This document shows, piece by piece, positions 37,557 to 46,286 of a stretch of 64,000 bases of DNA. The position numbers and the translations under genes are program-made. Every line of letters starts with the position of its first letter. Within the stretch, counting starts at the first letter, position 1. Below the pieces are notes generated by a model, which was not told the DNA's origin, ran no database searches, and worked only from the letters and a program-made list of their open reading frames with translations. Location: NCBI RefSeq assembly GCF_024129435.1, contig NZ_JAMXXN010000008.1, positions 62,001 through 126,000 of the forward strand, written 5' to 3'. The DNA is from Acinetobacter lwoffii (GTDB lineage: Bacteria > Pseudomonadota > Gammaproteobacteria > Pseudomonadales > Moraxellaceae).

Positions 37557-37762
37557 ACGAAAGCTATGTGCTGCAACTCCTCGCGACTTTTTCACAACAA
37601 ATACAGTCTTGCCTAATGCGCTATAAAATTTATTGCGTATCGTGCAGATTTTTTTGTTTTGATTTTGGTCAGTAACAAAACTTTAACTATTGTTACGCTT
37701 ATTTTTCGACCAAATCGCAGAGATGTGTCAAGCTACAGGCTCAATGTAATGACTAAGTTTTA
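37557..37762 (+). other. Non-coding leader upstream of fis
   Basis: About 200 bases without a convincing reading frame, between the predicted promoter and two hairpins. It may be an untranslated leader or part of a separate small RNA. Confidence 0.4.
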
Positions 37763-37794
37763 GAACTTCCGTTTTAGGATCTAAAATGGAGTTC
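37763..37794 (+). promoter_or_regulatory. Hairpin 1 in the fis leader
   Basis: GAACTTCC and GGAGTTC pair (one bulged T) outside an inner TTTTAG / CTAAAA stem with GAT loop. No U-tract follows, so this is a structural rather than terminator hairpin. Confidence 0.5.
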
Positions 37795-37819
37795 ATTTCA
37801 ATTTCTAGACCACTTTTAT

Positions 37820-37850
37820 ATATCACTTTACCCAAGTGATATTTGTTTTT
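37820..37850 (+). terminator. Terminator-like hairpin 14 bases before the fis start
   Basis: ATATCACTT (37820-37828) and AAGTGATAT (37834-37842) form a perfect 9-bp stem with a TACCC loop, followed by TTGTTTTT. The fis ATG is at 37864. A second CACTT copy at 37811-37815 could pair with the same 3' arm, giving an alternative fold. Confidence 0.55.
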
Positions 37851-37863
37851 CGGATTAATTCGC

Positions 37864-38133
37864 ATGAATAGCAAATCTCCTATTTTTACTGCACAATCTG
37901 ATGTTGCTTTACGTATCCACGTAGATCGCGCAGTTCGCCACTATTTTGCACAACTGCAGGGCGAGCAACCATCTCAGGTATACGACATGGTGCTAGCAGA
38001 AATGGAGAAACCTCTTCTATCTGTAGTTCTAGAATATACACGTGGTAACCAAACACGTGCTGCCGAGATTCTCGGACTCAACCGTGGTACTTTACGTAAA
38101 AAGTTAAAAGCTCACGGTTTAATGAGTGAATAA
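37864..38133 (+). CDS. fis: DNA-binding protein Fis
   Basis: An 89-residue nucleoid protein. The C-terminal 50 residues match Fis almost throughout: [20 protein letters not shown], then [21 protein letters not shown] as the helix-turn-helix, as in E. coli Fis. The N-terminal arm is shorter. ATG 37864 is used; a TTG seven codons earlier lies inside the leader hairpin. E. coli fis is co-transcribed with dusB; here fis is alone behind a long structured leader and ends at its own terminator. Confidence 0.93.
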   Translation: MNSKSPIFTAQSDVALRIHVDRAVRHYFAQLQGEQPSQVYDMVLAEMEKPLLSVVLEYTRGNQTRAAEILGLNRGTLRKKLKAHGLMSE

Positions 38134-38138
38134 ATGAT

Positions 38139-38171
38139 AAAATGCTTGCGGCTTCCGCAGGCATTTTTTTT
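38139..38171 (+). terminator. Rho-independent terminator of fis
   Basis: AATGCTTGCGG / CCGCAGGCATT with one G-U pair and a CTT loop, followed by eight T. Confidence 0.9.
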
Positions 38172-38228
38172 AACCTGTAAATTGCTGATTTTGTTTTATT
38201 CTGTTCCTTGAAAACTGTGACGAAGATC

Positions 38229-39803
38229 ATGACTATTAAACGCGCTTTAATCTCTGTGTCTGACAAGACTGGTATTGTTGAATTTGCACAAGAACTTGCT
38301 GCTCTAGGGGTAGAAATTTTATCTACAGGTGGTACCTACAAATTGTTGAAAGACAATAATGTGGCTGTAGTTGAAGTTTCGGAGCATACAGGTTTTCCAG
38401 AGATGATGGACGGCCGTGTAAAAACACTACATCCAAAAATTCATGGGGGTATCCTGGCTCGTCGTGGTCTAGACGAAGCTGTGATGGCTGAACACAACAT
38501 TGATGCTATTGATTTAGTCGTTGTAAACCTTTATCCATTTGCTGCAACGGTAGCAAAACCAAACTGTTCACTTGCTGATGCTATCGAAAACATCGACATC
38601 GGTGGTCCTACCATGGTTCGTGCTGCAGCAAAAAACCATGCATCTGTAGGTATCATCGTAAATGCTTCTGACTATGCAACTGTCGTTGCCGAGCTTAAAG
38701 CTGAGGGTGCTTTATCTCATGCAACTCGTTTTGACCTAGCAGTAAAAGCATTTGAACATACTGCTCAATATGACGGCATGATCGCATCTTACTTAGGCGC
38801 TCGCGTAGGTAAAGAAGAAGGTCAGGCAGACAAATTTGCACGTACTTTCAATACTCAATTGAACAAAGTTCAAGACCTTCGTTACGGTGAAAACCCGCAT
38901 CAAGCTGCTGCATTCTATGTAGAAGACACAGCGACTGAAGCTTCTGTTTCAACAGCGAAACAGCTTCAAGGTAAAGAACTCTCTTACAACAACATTGCAG
39001 ACACTGATGCAGCACTTGAATGTGTGAAATCATTTGCGAAGCCTGCCTGTGTGATCGTTAAACACGCAAACCCATGTGGCGTTGCAGTTTCTCTAGACGG
39101 TATTCAAGCAGCTTATGATCTTGCATACGCAACAGATCCTGAATCTGCTTTCGGTGGCATCATTGCATTCAACCGTGAATTAGACGTTGCAACTGCACAA
39201 GCGATTGTAGATCGTCAATTCGTTGAAGTGATCATTGCACCGAGCGTTGCTGAAGGCGTTCTTGAAGTAACAGGCGCGAAGAAAAACGTACGCGTATTGG
39301 TATGTGGCGAACTTCCAGCAATCGATGCGCGTCAATCGCAACTTGACTACAAACGCGTAAACGGTGGTTTGTTAGTTCAAGATCAAGACTTGGGCATGAT
39401 CACTAAAGATGATCTTAAAGTAGTCACCAAACGTGCGCCGACTGAACAAGAAATCGATGACATGATCTTCGCTTGGAAAGTAGCGAAATACGTAAAATCT
39501 AACGCGATTGTGTATGCTAAAAACCGTCAAACCATTGGTGTCGGCGCTGGCCAAATGAGCCGTGTAAACTCAGCTCGTATTGCTGCAATCAAAGCTGAAC
39601 ATGCTGGCTTAGTAGTTGAAGGTGCGGTAATGGCATCTGACGCATTCTTCCCATTCCGTGATGGTATTGATAACGCTGCGAAAGCGGGTATCAAATGCAT
39701 TATCCAACCGGGTGGTTCTATGCGTGATGAAGAAACGATTGCGGCTGCTGATGAAGCGGGTATTGCAATGGTCTTCACTGGTATGCGTCACTTCCGTCAC
39801 TAA
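38229..39803 (+). CDS. purH: Bifunctional AICAR formyltransferase/IMP cyclohydrolase
   Basis: A 524-residue enzyme for the last two steps of IMP synthesis. The IMP cyclohydrolase (MGS-like) domain covers residues 1-195 ([32 protein letters not shown]). The formyltransferase domain follows, with [15 protein letters not shown] catalytic Lys-His in [14 protein letters not shown], and the C-terminal ...[21 protein letters not shown] 38229 gives the family start [15 protein letters not shown]; a TTG seven codons earlier is rejected. purD follows after 132 bases that contain an inverted repeat. Confidence 0.97.
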   Translation: MTIKRALISVSDKTGIVEFAQELAALGVEILSTGGTYKLLKDNNVAVVEVSEHTGFPEMMDGRVKTLHPKIHGGILARRGLDEAVMAEHNIDAIDLVVVNLYPFAATVAKPNCSLADAIENIDIGGPTMVRAAAKNHASVGIIVNASDYATVVAELKAEGALSHATRFDLAVKAFEHTAQYDGMIASYLGARVGKEEGQADKFARTFNTQLNKVQDLRYGENPHQAAAFYVEDTATEASVSTAKQLQGKELSYNNIADTDAALECVKSFAKPACVIVKHANPCGVAVSLDGIQAAYDLAYATDPESAFGGIIAFNRELDVATAQAIVDRQFVEVIIAPSVAEGVLEVTGAKKNVRVLVCGELPAIDARQSQLDYKRVNGGLLVQDQDLGMITKDDLKVVTKRAPTEQEIDDMIFAWKVAKYVKSNAIVYAKNRQTIGVGAGQMSRVNSARIAAIKAEHAGLVVEGAVMASDAFFPFRDGIDNAAKAGIKCIIQPGGSMRDEETIAAADEAGIAMVFTGMRHFRH

Positions 39804-39870
39804 GTTTTGACGAAGCTCATGATGTATATTCAGTTAATTATGCTGAGTAAAATAGATTTCTAATCTTGCA

Positions 39871-39905
39871 TAAAGTCCTCTCCTATTTTCAGGTTGAGGA
39901 CTTTA
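39871..39905 (+). repeat. 10-bp perfect inverted repeat upstream of purD
   Basis: TAAAGTCCTC (39871-39880) and GAGGACTTTA (39896-39905) flank a 15-base loop, 30 bases before purD. No U-tract follows, so it is not a standard terminator. It could be an mRNA structure or an operator. Confidence 0.55.
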
Positions 39906-39935
39906 TGTCATTTTCGATTCATGGAGTATGAACCG

Positions 39936-41219
39936 ATGAATATTTTAGTTTTGGGTAATGGCGGTCGTGAACATGCACTTGCATGGAAAATCGCGCAAGA
40001 TGATAAAGTCGCAAAAGTATTTGTAGCACCGGGTAATGCAGGTACAGCAACAGAAAATAAATGCGAAAATGTTGCCTTAAATATTTTAGACAATGCTGCG
40101 ATTATCGACTTTGCAAAAAGCAATGCGGTTGATTTAGTGGTTGTTGGTCCTGAAGCACCACTTGTAAATGGTGTTGTAGATGCATGCCGTGAAGCTGGCG
40201 TTAAAATTTGGGGTCCAACTCAATTTGCTGCGCAGCTTGAAGGCTCTAAAGCATTCGCTAAACACTTCCTTAAACGCCATAACATTCCAACGGCTTTCTA
40301 TGACGTATTTACTGAAGTAGATGCTGCGAAAGCATTTGTTGAGAAAAATGGTGCGCCAATCGTGATCAAGGCTGATGGTCTTGCTGCAGGTAAAGGCGTA
40401 ATCGTTGCCATGACCAATCAAGAAGCATTTGCAGCAATTGATGACATGCTTGCAGGTAACAAGTTTGGCGATGCAGGTTCTCGCGTTGTGATCGAAGAAT
40501 TCCTTGCGGGTGAAGAAGCATCTTTCATTTGTATGATTGATGGCGACAACATCTTGCCAATGGCAACATCGCAAGACCATAAGCGTATTTTTGAAGGCGA
40601 CCAAGGTCCGAACACCGGCGGTATGGGTGCTTACTCTCCTGCACCTGTTGTGACTGCTGATGTGTTTGAAAAAACCATGAATGAAGTGATGCGTCCTACC
40701 GTTGAAGGTATGAAAAAAGACGGTCACGTTTACACTGGTTTCTTATACGCTGGCTTGATGATTGACGACAAAGGTCAACCAAAAGTAATCGAGTTTAACT
40801 GTCGTTTTGGTGACCCTGAAACTCAACCGATCATGATGCGTTTAAAATCATCTTTGGTGGATCTCGTTGAAGCTGGTATTGCAGGTAACTTACCTGCTGA
40901 AGCTGAATGGGATGAGCGCAAGACTGTTGGTATCGTTTTAGCGTCAAAAGGCTACCCAGAAACTTCAAGCAATGGTGATGTGATTTCAGGCTTAGACACT
41001 GAAATGACTGATGCGAAAGTGTTCCATGCAGGTACTAAAGCCAATGAAAATGGCGATATCGTCACTGCTGGTGGTCGTGTACTTTGCGTGACTGCACTGG
41101 GTAATACCATTGGTGAAGCACAAGCAAAAGCTTTAGAACTTTGCCAAAAAGTAACGTTCGACGGCGTTCAATATCGTAAAGACATTGGTTACCGTGCGAT
41201 TGCGCGTGAAAATGCTTAA
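39936..41219 (+). CDS. purD: Phosphoribosylamine--glycine ligase
   Basis: A 427-residue ATP-grasp enzyme, the second step of purine synthesis. It begins MNILVLGNGGREHALAWKIA, the canonical PurD start. ATP-grasp motifs are PIVIKADGLAAGKGVIV, QDHKRIFEGDQGPNTGGMGA and VIEFNCRFGDPETQ. GGAG lies 9 bases before ATG 39936, so the longer frame from 39894 is not used. It probably forms a transcription unit with purH and ends at a strong terminator. Confidence 0.97.
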   Translation: MNILVLGNGGREHALAWKIAQDDKVAKVFVAPGNAGTATENKCENVALNILDNAAIIDFAKSNAVDLVVVGPEAPLVNGVVDACREAGVKIWGPTQFAAQLEGSKAFAKHFLKRHNIPTAFYDVFTEVDAAKAFVEKNGAPIVIKADGLAAGKGVIVAMTNQEAFAAIDDMLAGNKFGDAGSRVVIEEFLAGEEASFICMIDGDNILPMATSQDHKRIFEGDQGPNTGGMGAYSPAPVVTADVFEKTMNEVMRPTVEGMKKDGHVYTGFLYAGLMIDDKGQPKVIEFNCRFGDPETQPIMMRLKSSLVDLVEAGIAGNLPAEAEWDERKTVGIVLASKGYPETSSNGDVISGLDTEMTDAKVFHAGTKANENGDIVTAGGRVLCVTALGNTIGEAQAKALELCQKVTFDGVQYRKDIGYRAIARENA

Positions 41220-41232
41220 TTTTATTTAAGTA

Positions 41233-41264
41233 TAAAAAACCCCGATTCTTTCGGGGTTTTTTAT
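41233..41264 (+). terminator. Rho-independent terminator of purD
   Basis: AAAAAACCCCGA / TCGGGGTTTTTT with TTCTT loop, 14 bases past the stop. Confidence 0.93.
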
Positions 41265-41347
41265 TTGCTTATACAATCCACAGAACTATTCATACGCCTA
41301 TAAATAATTTACTCTTTTGCACATCACTAAAATAAGAAGTTGAATAT

Positions 41348-42073
41348 ATGTATATTTGGAAATATTGCTGGGAATGTAAGCACGATACTCCACAAAATAG
41401 ATTGAATTTAACAATCCACCCAAGAGTTATCGAAGGTTTTTCAAAAAATATAACGACTGATCAAGCAACCTCACTATGGACTTACAGCATTGATGCCTAC
41501 CAGTTCACCCAATGTCAAAAATGTAATGCGCCATCATTACATTTAGACTCATTTCATGTAAAAGATATTGATGAGAACACTAGCCAAAAATGGGCTTCAA
41601 TAAAATCTGATTTAGAGAACTTAGGGAAATGCGAATCTTATTAGATATCAAGTACGAGTTTTCCCAGATTCAACAAATCATTATTGCATGAAAAAAAATG
41701 GTCTTTCGATCTACCTAAAGATGATCTGTTGCTCTTCTTTGAAGTCATTTCAGCCTACGAAAAAGGATTATTTATTTTAGCTCTTTCAGGAATTCGAACT
41801 CTAATAGATAGATACTTAGTAAAAAAAGTAGGCGATATAGGAGGATTTGAAAGAAAGCTCAAAAAAATGTTAGAGGACAAACATATTAGTAAGACACAAT
41901 ATGAAATATTAAATACGATTATTGAGGGTGGAAATGCTTCTAACCATAGAGGCTTTAGACCTGAAGAGGAAATGGTAAAAACATTTTTAGACGTAGTCGA
42001 GGATATAATATCTTTGGACTATAAAACGAAACAGTTTAATGAGTTTAAAGAGCAAATCCCTAAACGAAACTAA
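41348..42073 (+). pseudogene. DUF4145-domain protein split by an in-frame TAG
   Basis: Two open segments in one frame: 41348-41641 (98 codons) and 41645-42070, separated only by TAG at 41642-41644. Joined, they give about 241 residues. The N-terminal part has a treble-clef/zinc-ribbon cysteine set (YCWECKHD and TQCQKCNAP). The C-terminal part is a DUF4145 helical domain (EKGLFILALSGIRTLIDRYL ... EGGNASNHRG), a HEPN-like fold. DUF4145 proteins are often found alone or fused to restriction nucleases, but their function is unknown. The stop falls between the two domains, so the gene is either a recent pseudogene or makes a truncated zinc-ribbon peptide. Base composition is more AT-rich than the neighbouring pur genes. 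Confidence 0.75.
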
Positions 42074-42100
42074 AAAATCGTAACCAAATTAAGATACCTA

Positions 42101-42658
42101 ATGACTATTCACCTTCAAACCCCTCGCCTCATCCTACGCCAATGGCAAGATTCCGACACTGCCCCATTTATCCAAATGTGTGCAGATGACGAGGTCATGC
42201 GCTACTTCCCTAAAAAACTCGATGCGGCTGAGGCAACTGCTTTTCTTGAACGTATTCGTAATGCTATTGATACACGTGGTTGGGGACTCCTTGCCGTAGA
42301 ACTCAAAGCTACAGGCGAATTCATCGGTTTTATTGGCTTACAAGTGCATCCACCTGAGCTTAAAATTGCCGATGCCCCTGAAATTGGCTGGCGCTTGTTA
42401 CCGCAATACTGGAACCAAGGCTATGCAACTGAAGGAGCCAAAGCGGTACTGAAATATGCCTTTAGAACCCTGCGCCTAGAGAAAGTCATTTCTTTTACTG
42501 CCTGCATCAACACACCATCAGAACGTGTCATGCAAAATATTGGCTTAGAAAAAGTAGGAGAGTTTGACCATCCGCTTGTACCTGCCGATCATATCTTGTG
42601 TAGACACGTACTCTATGAAAAACAGCGTTCGGATTATCTGTATATTCCCTTTTGTTAA
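42101..42658 (+). CDS. GNAT family N-acetyltransferase (RimJ/RimL-like)
   Basis: A 185-residue acetyltransferase of the RimJ-like GNAT subgroup. It opens with the typical LQTPRLILRQWQDSDTAPF. The acetyl-CoA loop region is GWRLLPQYWNQGYATEGAKAVLKYAF, and the late motif NTPSERVMQNIGLEKVGEFDHP is standard. Substrate unknown: it may be a protein N-terminus, an amine or a drug. It lies 28 bases after the split DUF4145 gene and precedes a 600-base gene-free region, suggesting this stretch is a small accessory patch. Confidence 0.82.
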   Translation: MTIHLQTPRLILRQWQDSDTAPFIQMCADDEVMRYFPKKLDAAEATAFLERIRNAIDTRGWGLLAVELKATGEFIGFIGLQVHPPELKIADAPEIGWRLLPQYWNQGYATEGAKAVLKYAFRTLRLEKVISFTACINTPSERVMQNIGLEKVGEFDHPLVPADHILCRHVLYEKQRSDYLYIPFC

Positions 42659-43259
42659 AACAAGCTTGCAGTATCATGACCTGAGGAAACCAAGATCAGA
42701 TACTGACTCGCTTAGTTAATATAAAGGAAAGATTTATCTCGTTAATGATCAAATTTTCTTCATTTCCCAAAAAATCAGATATTTTTTTATATTTATCTAT
42801 ATGCATTTTTTATATTTCTATCTTACAAAATCTTATAAAGATCACTATTTAAACACATCCATTAAAACTATATTTTCAATATAAATAATATATTGTTTTA
42901 ATTAACATTTTGTTTAAAAGATCTTTTTTATATTCGACTAAAGAGATAAGCAAGGCTTTTTTATCCAGTATATCGAATATAGATTTATTGCTATGATATC
43001 CGCAACTTCAGAGTACTCAAACCTTGCCATGTACTTATAAAATATCTATTTTCTCTCTCCAAATAGATTAAATACATCAGATTTGGGCTGCCTCTGACTT
43101 GATCAAGTTCACCAGAATTGGTGTTGCACGCTTGCAGCTTTCGACTTCAAGCTTTCTTCAACCATGATCAAGCTATCTACTTAGATCGTAATAAAACTCT
43201 TATTTAACACGATTTAAAAATGCTTATACTCTAGGCAAGAATAGAATTAGGACAATTTC
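42659..43259. other. Gene-free region upstream of metQ
   Basis: About 600 bases with no supported gene. Most is very AT-rich. A block near 43081-43190 has clearly higher GC and looks like former coding DNA, but each frame is interrupted and no product could be named. The 3' end holds the metQ promoter. I saw no SAM-riboswitch or T-box pattern. Confidence 0.5.
43210..43252 (+). promoter_or_regulatory. Candidate metQ promoter and ribosome site
   Basis: TATACT at 43225-43230 is a good -10; only a poor -35 lies upstream. TTAGGA precedes the ATG by 7 bases. The leader is about 20 bases, too short for a riboswitch. Confidence 0.5.
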
Positions 43260-44135
43260 ATGAAAAAGTTACTTGGCGTTATCTTGAGTGCCTCTGTATT
43301 GAGTTTAACTGGGTGTGGTAAACAGGAAGCGCCTGCTACTGATGCAGCACAAACTAAAGATGCAAATGGTCTTCAAACTGTAACTATGGCGTCGACCGGT
43401 TCAGATGCAGACGTATGGCGTTATATCGCAACACTGCCTGAAACCAAAGCAGCTGGCATCAAACTTGATGTGAAAAATTTCACTGACTACGTGTCAATGA
43501 ACACGGCAGTAGCCAACAAAGAAATCGATGTGAATGCATTCCAGTCTTATGCCTATATGGTTGCTTACAACGATGCCAACACAGCCAAAATTGCACCTCT
43601 ATCTACCACTTATTTAGAGCCGATGGGTATTTACTCAAGCAAAGTAAAATCTTTAAACGAGTTTAAAACCGGTGCGACCATTGCCATTCCGAATGACGGC
43701 GCAAACGAATCACGTGCATTATTGCTTTTACAATCGGCAGGTCTGGTTAAGTTAAAAGCTGGTTTTGACAATGTCAAAGGCACAACGTCTGATGTGACCG
43801 AAAATGCAAAACAAATCGTGATTAAGCCGATTCAAATGGCGACTGCAGTACGCGTAAAAGACGAAGTGGATGCGATTGTGCTGGGCAATACCCTGGCAAT
43901 GGAAGGTGGTTTAAACGTATTAAAAGATGCGATTTACTATGAGCCAATTGATCAAAGCACAAAAATGAACGTCAACGTATTAGCGGTTGCAGCAGACCGT
44001 CAAAACGATCCAGTCCTGCAAAAAGTAGGTGCGTTGTATCATACGCCAGCAGTAAAAGCATATGTTGATGAACATTTTGGTGGTACGAAAGTTGCGGTAA
44101 ACAAACCGGTGACGTATTTAACTGAATCAAAATAG
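43260..44135 (+). CDS. metQ: Methionine ABC transporter substrate-binding lipoprotein MetQ
   Basis: A 291-residue periplasmic lipoprotein. The type II signal peptide ends in LTGC with lipidated Cys19. The NlpA/MetQ fold follows (LDVKNFTDYVSMNTAVANKE, NAFQSYAYM, TIAIPNDGANESRALLLLQSAG). It delivers D/L-methionine to MetN-MetI. It is the first gene of metQ-metN-metI and is separated from metN by a strong terminator-like hairpin, so it can be made in excess over the membrane parts. Confidence 0.92.
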   Translation: MKKLLGVILSASVLSLTGCGKQEAPATDAAQTKDANGLQTVTMASTGSDADVWRYIATLPETKAAGIKLDVKNFTDYVSMNTAVANKEIDVNAFQSYAYMVAYNDANTAKIAPLSTTYLEPMGIYSSKVKSLNEFKTGATIAIPNDGANESRALLLLQSAGLVKLKAGFDNVKGTTSDVTENAKQIVIKPIQMATAVRVKDEVDAIVLGNTLAMEGGLNVLKDAIYYEPIDQSTKMNVNVLAVAADRQNDPVLQKVGALYHTPAVKAYVDEHFGGTKVAVNKPVTYLTESK

Positions 44136-44154
44136 TACTATAATAGACTTTTAG

Positions 44155-44188
44155 AACAGGCAAGGACGATTTCTTGCCTGTTTTTTTA
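44155..44188 (+). terminator. Terminator-like hairpin between metQ and metN
   Basis: AACAGGCAAG / CTTGCCTGTT, a perfect 10-bp stem with an 8-base loop, followed by TTTTTTA. Confidence 0.9.
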
Positions 44189-44211
44189 TCCGTGATGCAG
44201 TTTTTGACACT

Positions 44212-45237
44212 ATGATTGAATTTAAAGATATTTCAAAACAGTATGAGCTTAAGGGTCAAACCTTGCATGCCTTGAATCAGATTAATCTTCAGATTCCAAC
44301 CGGCAGTATTTTTGGCATCATCGGTTATAGTGGTGCCGGTAAAAGCACCCTCATCCGTCTGATCAACCTGCTTGAGCGCCCAAGCTCAGGCCGGATTATC
44401 ATTAACGGAACAGACTTTACCGCACTTGATGCCAAAGCATTGCGTCAAGAACGTGCCAGCATCGGGATGATTTTCCAGCATTTCAATTTAATGCAAACCA
44501 AAACCGTGGCAGCCAATATCGAAATGCCAATGAAACTCCTGGGCTGGAGCAAGGCAGAACGAGAAAAACGCCTCGAAGAATTATTAGACTTTATTGACCT
44601 GAAACATAAACGTCATGCATTTCCAGATGAATTGTCTGGCGGTCAAAAGCAGCGTGTCGGGATCGCTCGTGCCCTTGCCAATCATCCAAAAATTTTACTC
44701 TGTGATGAAGCGACTTCTGCACTTGATCCACAAACCACCAAATCTGTTCTACAGCTACTTAAAAAAATTAACGAAGAACAAGGCATCACCATTGTTATGG
44801 TTACCCATGAAATGGATGTAATTGAAACCTTGTGTGATTATGTCGCTGTGATGGAAAAAGGTGACGTAATTGAGACCGGCAGCACCTTACAAATATTTAG
44901 CCAACCGCAACATCCGACGACCAAGAATTTTATTCAGACCGTATTACAGCAGCATTTACCAGTCAATATTCTGAATAATCTGGAAAACCAGAATCACAAC
45001 AGTATTTATTGCCTGAAATTCCTTGGTAGCTCGGCACAGGAAACCGTGATTCAAGCGGTGATTAAACAGTTTGATATCAGTTTAAATATTCTGTTTGCAA
45101 ACATGACCGAAATTAATGGCACGGTGATTGGCCAGATGTTTATTCAGCTACTGGGTGATGCACAAGAAATTCAAGCAGCAATAAAATTCCTTGAACAACA
45201 CGGCGTACAAGTCGATCAGGCGGGAGTACAGGCATGA
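44212..45237 (+). CDS. metN: Methionine ABC transporter ATP-binding protein MetN
   Basis: A 341-residue ATPase. Walker A GYSGAGKST at 38-46, Q-loop FQHFNLMQ, signature LSGGQKQRVGIARAL, Walker B LLCDEATSALDP, and H-loop VTHEMD. The C-terminal 95 residues are the NIL/ACT-like domain (residues 250-341) that binds methionine and shuts transport off (trans-inhibition). The ribosome site is weak. It overlaps metI by 4 bases (ATGA). Confidence 0.94.
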   Translation: MIEFKDISKQYELKGQTLHALNQINLQIPTGSIFGIIGYSGAGKSTLIRLINLLERPSSGRIIINGTDFTALDAKALRQERASIGMIFQHFNLMQTKTVAANIEMPMKLLGWSKAEREKRLEELLDFIDLKHKRHAFPDELSGGQKQRVGIARALANHPKILLCDEATSALDPQTTKSVLQLLKKINEEQGITIVMVTHEMDVIETLCDYVAVMEKGDVIETGSTLQIFSQPQHPTTKNFIQTVLQQHLPVNILNNLENQNHNSIYCLKFLGSSAQETVIQAVIKQFDISLNILFANMTEINGTVIGQMFIQLLGDAQEIQAAIKFLEQHGVQVDQAGVQA

Positions 45238-45929
45238 GAGATTTAATTGTACAGTGGCTGACAACGATCACTGCGCCGTTCTGGAAAAGCTCCCTGTCGA
45301 TAGATCAGTTTGTGACAGCATTGCAAGAAACCTTTCATATGGTGTTCTTCGCGATGCTGTTTGGCTGTATCTGGGGCTTCATTCAGGCGATTACTCTACT
45401 GGTGACCCGTCCGAATGGAATTCTGCCGAATCGTGTGATTTATCACGGTCTCAATCCGATTGTGAATGCGCTGCGTTCGCTGCCGTTTATTATTCTGCTA
45501 ATTGCAGTCATTCCACTGACCAAGTTAATCGTTGGTACATCGATTGGTACATGGGCAGCGATTGTTCCATTAACCATTTATGTCGGCCCATACATTGGTC
45601 GCCTGATTGAAACATCTTTACTCGAAGTGAATGAAGGTATTATCGAATCTGCCCAAGCCATGGGCGCGACGCCAATGCAGATTATATTTAAGTTTATTCT
45701 GCCGGAAGCGCGTAGTTCCCTGATTCTTAACCTGACCACCGCCACCATCAGTTTGATTGGTGCCACGGCAATGGCCGGTGCTGTCGGTGCGGGTGGTATT
45801 GGTGACTTAGCGATTTCTTATGGTTATCAGCGTTTTGATACCTCTGTAGTCATCATGACGGTGATTGTATTACTGATTCTAGTGCAGATTGTACAAAGCC
45901 TCGGTGACTGGTTATCCCGACTTCGTTAA
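45234..45929 (+). CDS. metI: Methionine ABC transporter permease MetI
   Basis: A 231-residue inner-membrane permease with about five helices. The EAA loop that contacts MetN is ESAQAMGATPMQIIFKFILPEA. The family motif LRSLPFIILLIAVIPLT and the C-terminal GAVGAGGIGDLAISYGYQRF are complete. It starts inside the metN stop codon region, so synthesis is coupled. A terminator follows. Confidence 0.94.
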   Translation: MRDLIVQWLTTITAPFWKSSLSIDQFVTALQETFHMVFFAMLFGCIWGFIQAITLLVTRPNGILPNRVIYHGLNPIVNALRSLPFIILLIAVIPLTKLIVGTSIGTWAAIVPLTIYVGPYIGRLIETSLLEVNEGIIESAQAMGATPMQIIFKFILPEARSSLILNLTTATISLIGATAMAGAVGAGGIGDLAISYGYQRFDTSVVIMTVIVLLILVQIVQSLGDWLSRLR

Positions 45930-45950
45930 GCTAGTTTTTATGTATGAATA

Positions 45951-45977
45951 AAGCCCTCTAAAAAGAGGGTTTTATTG
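45951..45977 (+). terminator. Rho-independent terminator after metI
   Basis: CCCTCT / AGAGGG with an AAAA loop, followed by TTTTATTG. Confidence 0.85.
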
Positions 45978-46286
45978 TTTTTAATACTTACGATCCCTTT
46001 CTCATTATTTCAAAGTAAAGTCCTGCAACTATTTGATACGTGCCACGGCGACAGGAAGTCGCCCGTTGATTTGTGGCACATGGAAGTGCCATCAGATCAA
46101 CAAAGGGGTTTTGTTACTTTTGTCCCGTCAAAAGTAAAAGAAAATATCTTCTAACAACTAACTAAATAATCAGCTTAAAAAATCAAATTCAAACTTGACC
46201 TAAAAGTTAGCCATTTCCCCTCAATTTCAAACTGAAACAATAAATCCCATGTTAAACTATTCAATGGTTTTAGCAGGGACTCATCT
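45978..46286. other. Gene-free region between metI and dnaE
   Basis: About 310 bases. It contains the three-hairpin element and then AT-rich DNA that must hold the dnaE promoter. One frame across the element stays open for about 30 codons, but without a start site. Confidence 0.55.
46040..46135. repeat. Intergenic element of three inverted repeats
   Basis: Within 96 bases: GGCGAC-AGGAA-GTCGCC (46047-46063), itself enclosed by GTGCCAC (46040-46046) and GTGGCAC (46073-46079); TGGCAC-ATGGAA-GTGCCA (46074-46091); and ACTTTTG-TCCCGT-CAAAAGT (46116-46135). The 3' arm GTGGCAC is shared by two alternative hairpins. The base composition is higher in GC than its surroundings. It looks like a dispersed REP/MITE-like repeat; copy number cannot be tested here. 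Confidence 0.65.

Noticed and set aside
40134..40727. Long minus-strand frame inside purD (197 codons), and similar long frames inside dnaE and ntrC
   Set aside because: These are antisense shadows of well-supported genes, rich in His, Cys and Phe, without ribosome sites or domains.
42659..43259. SAM riboswitch or T-box upstream of metQ
   Set aside because: The likely promoter leaves a leader of about 20 bases, and no conserved riboswitch pairing is visible further upstream.
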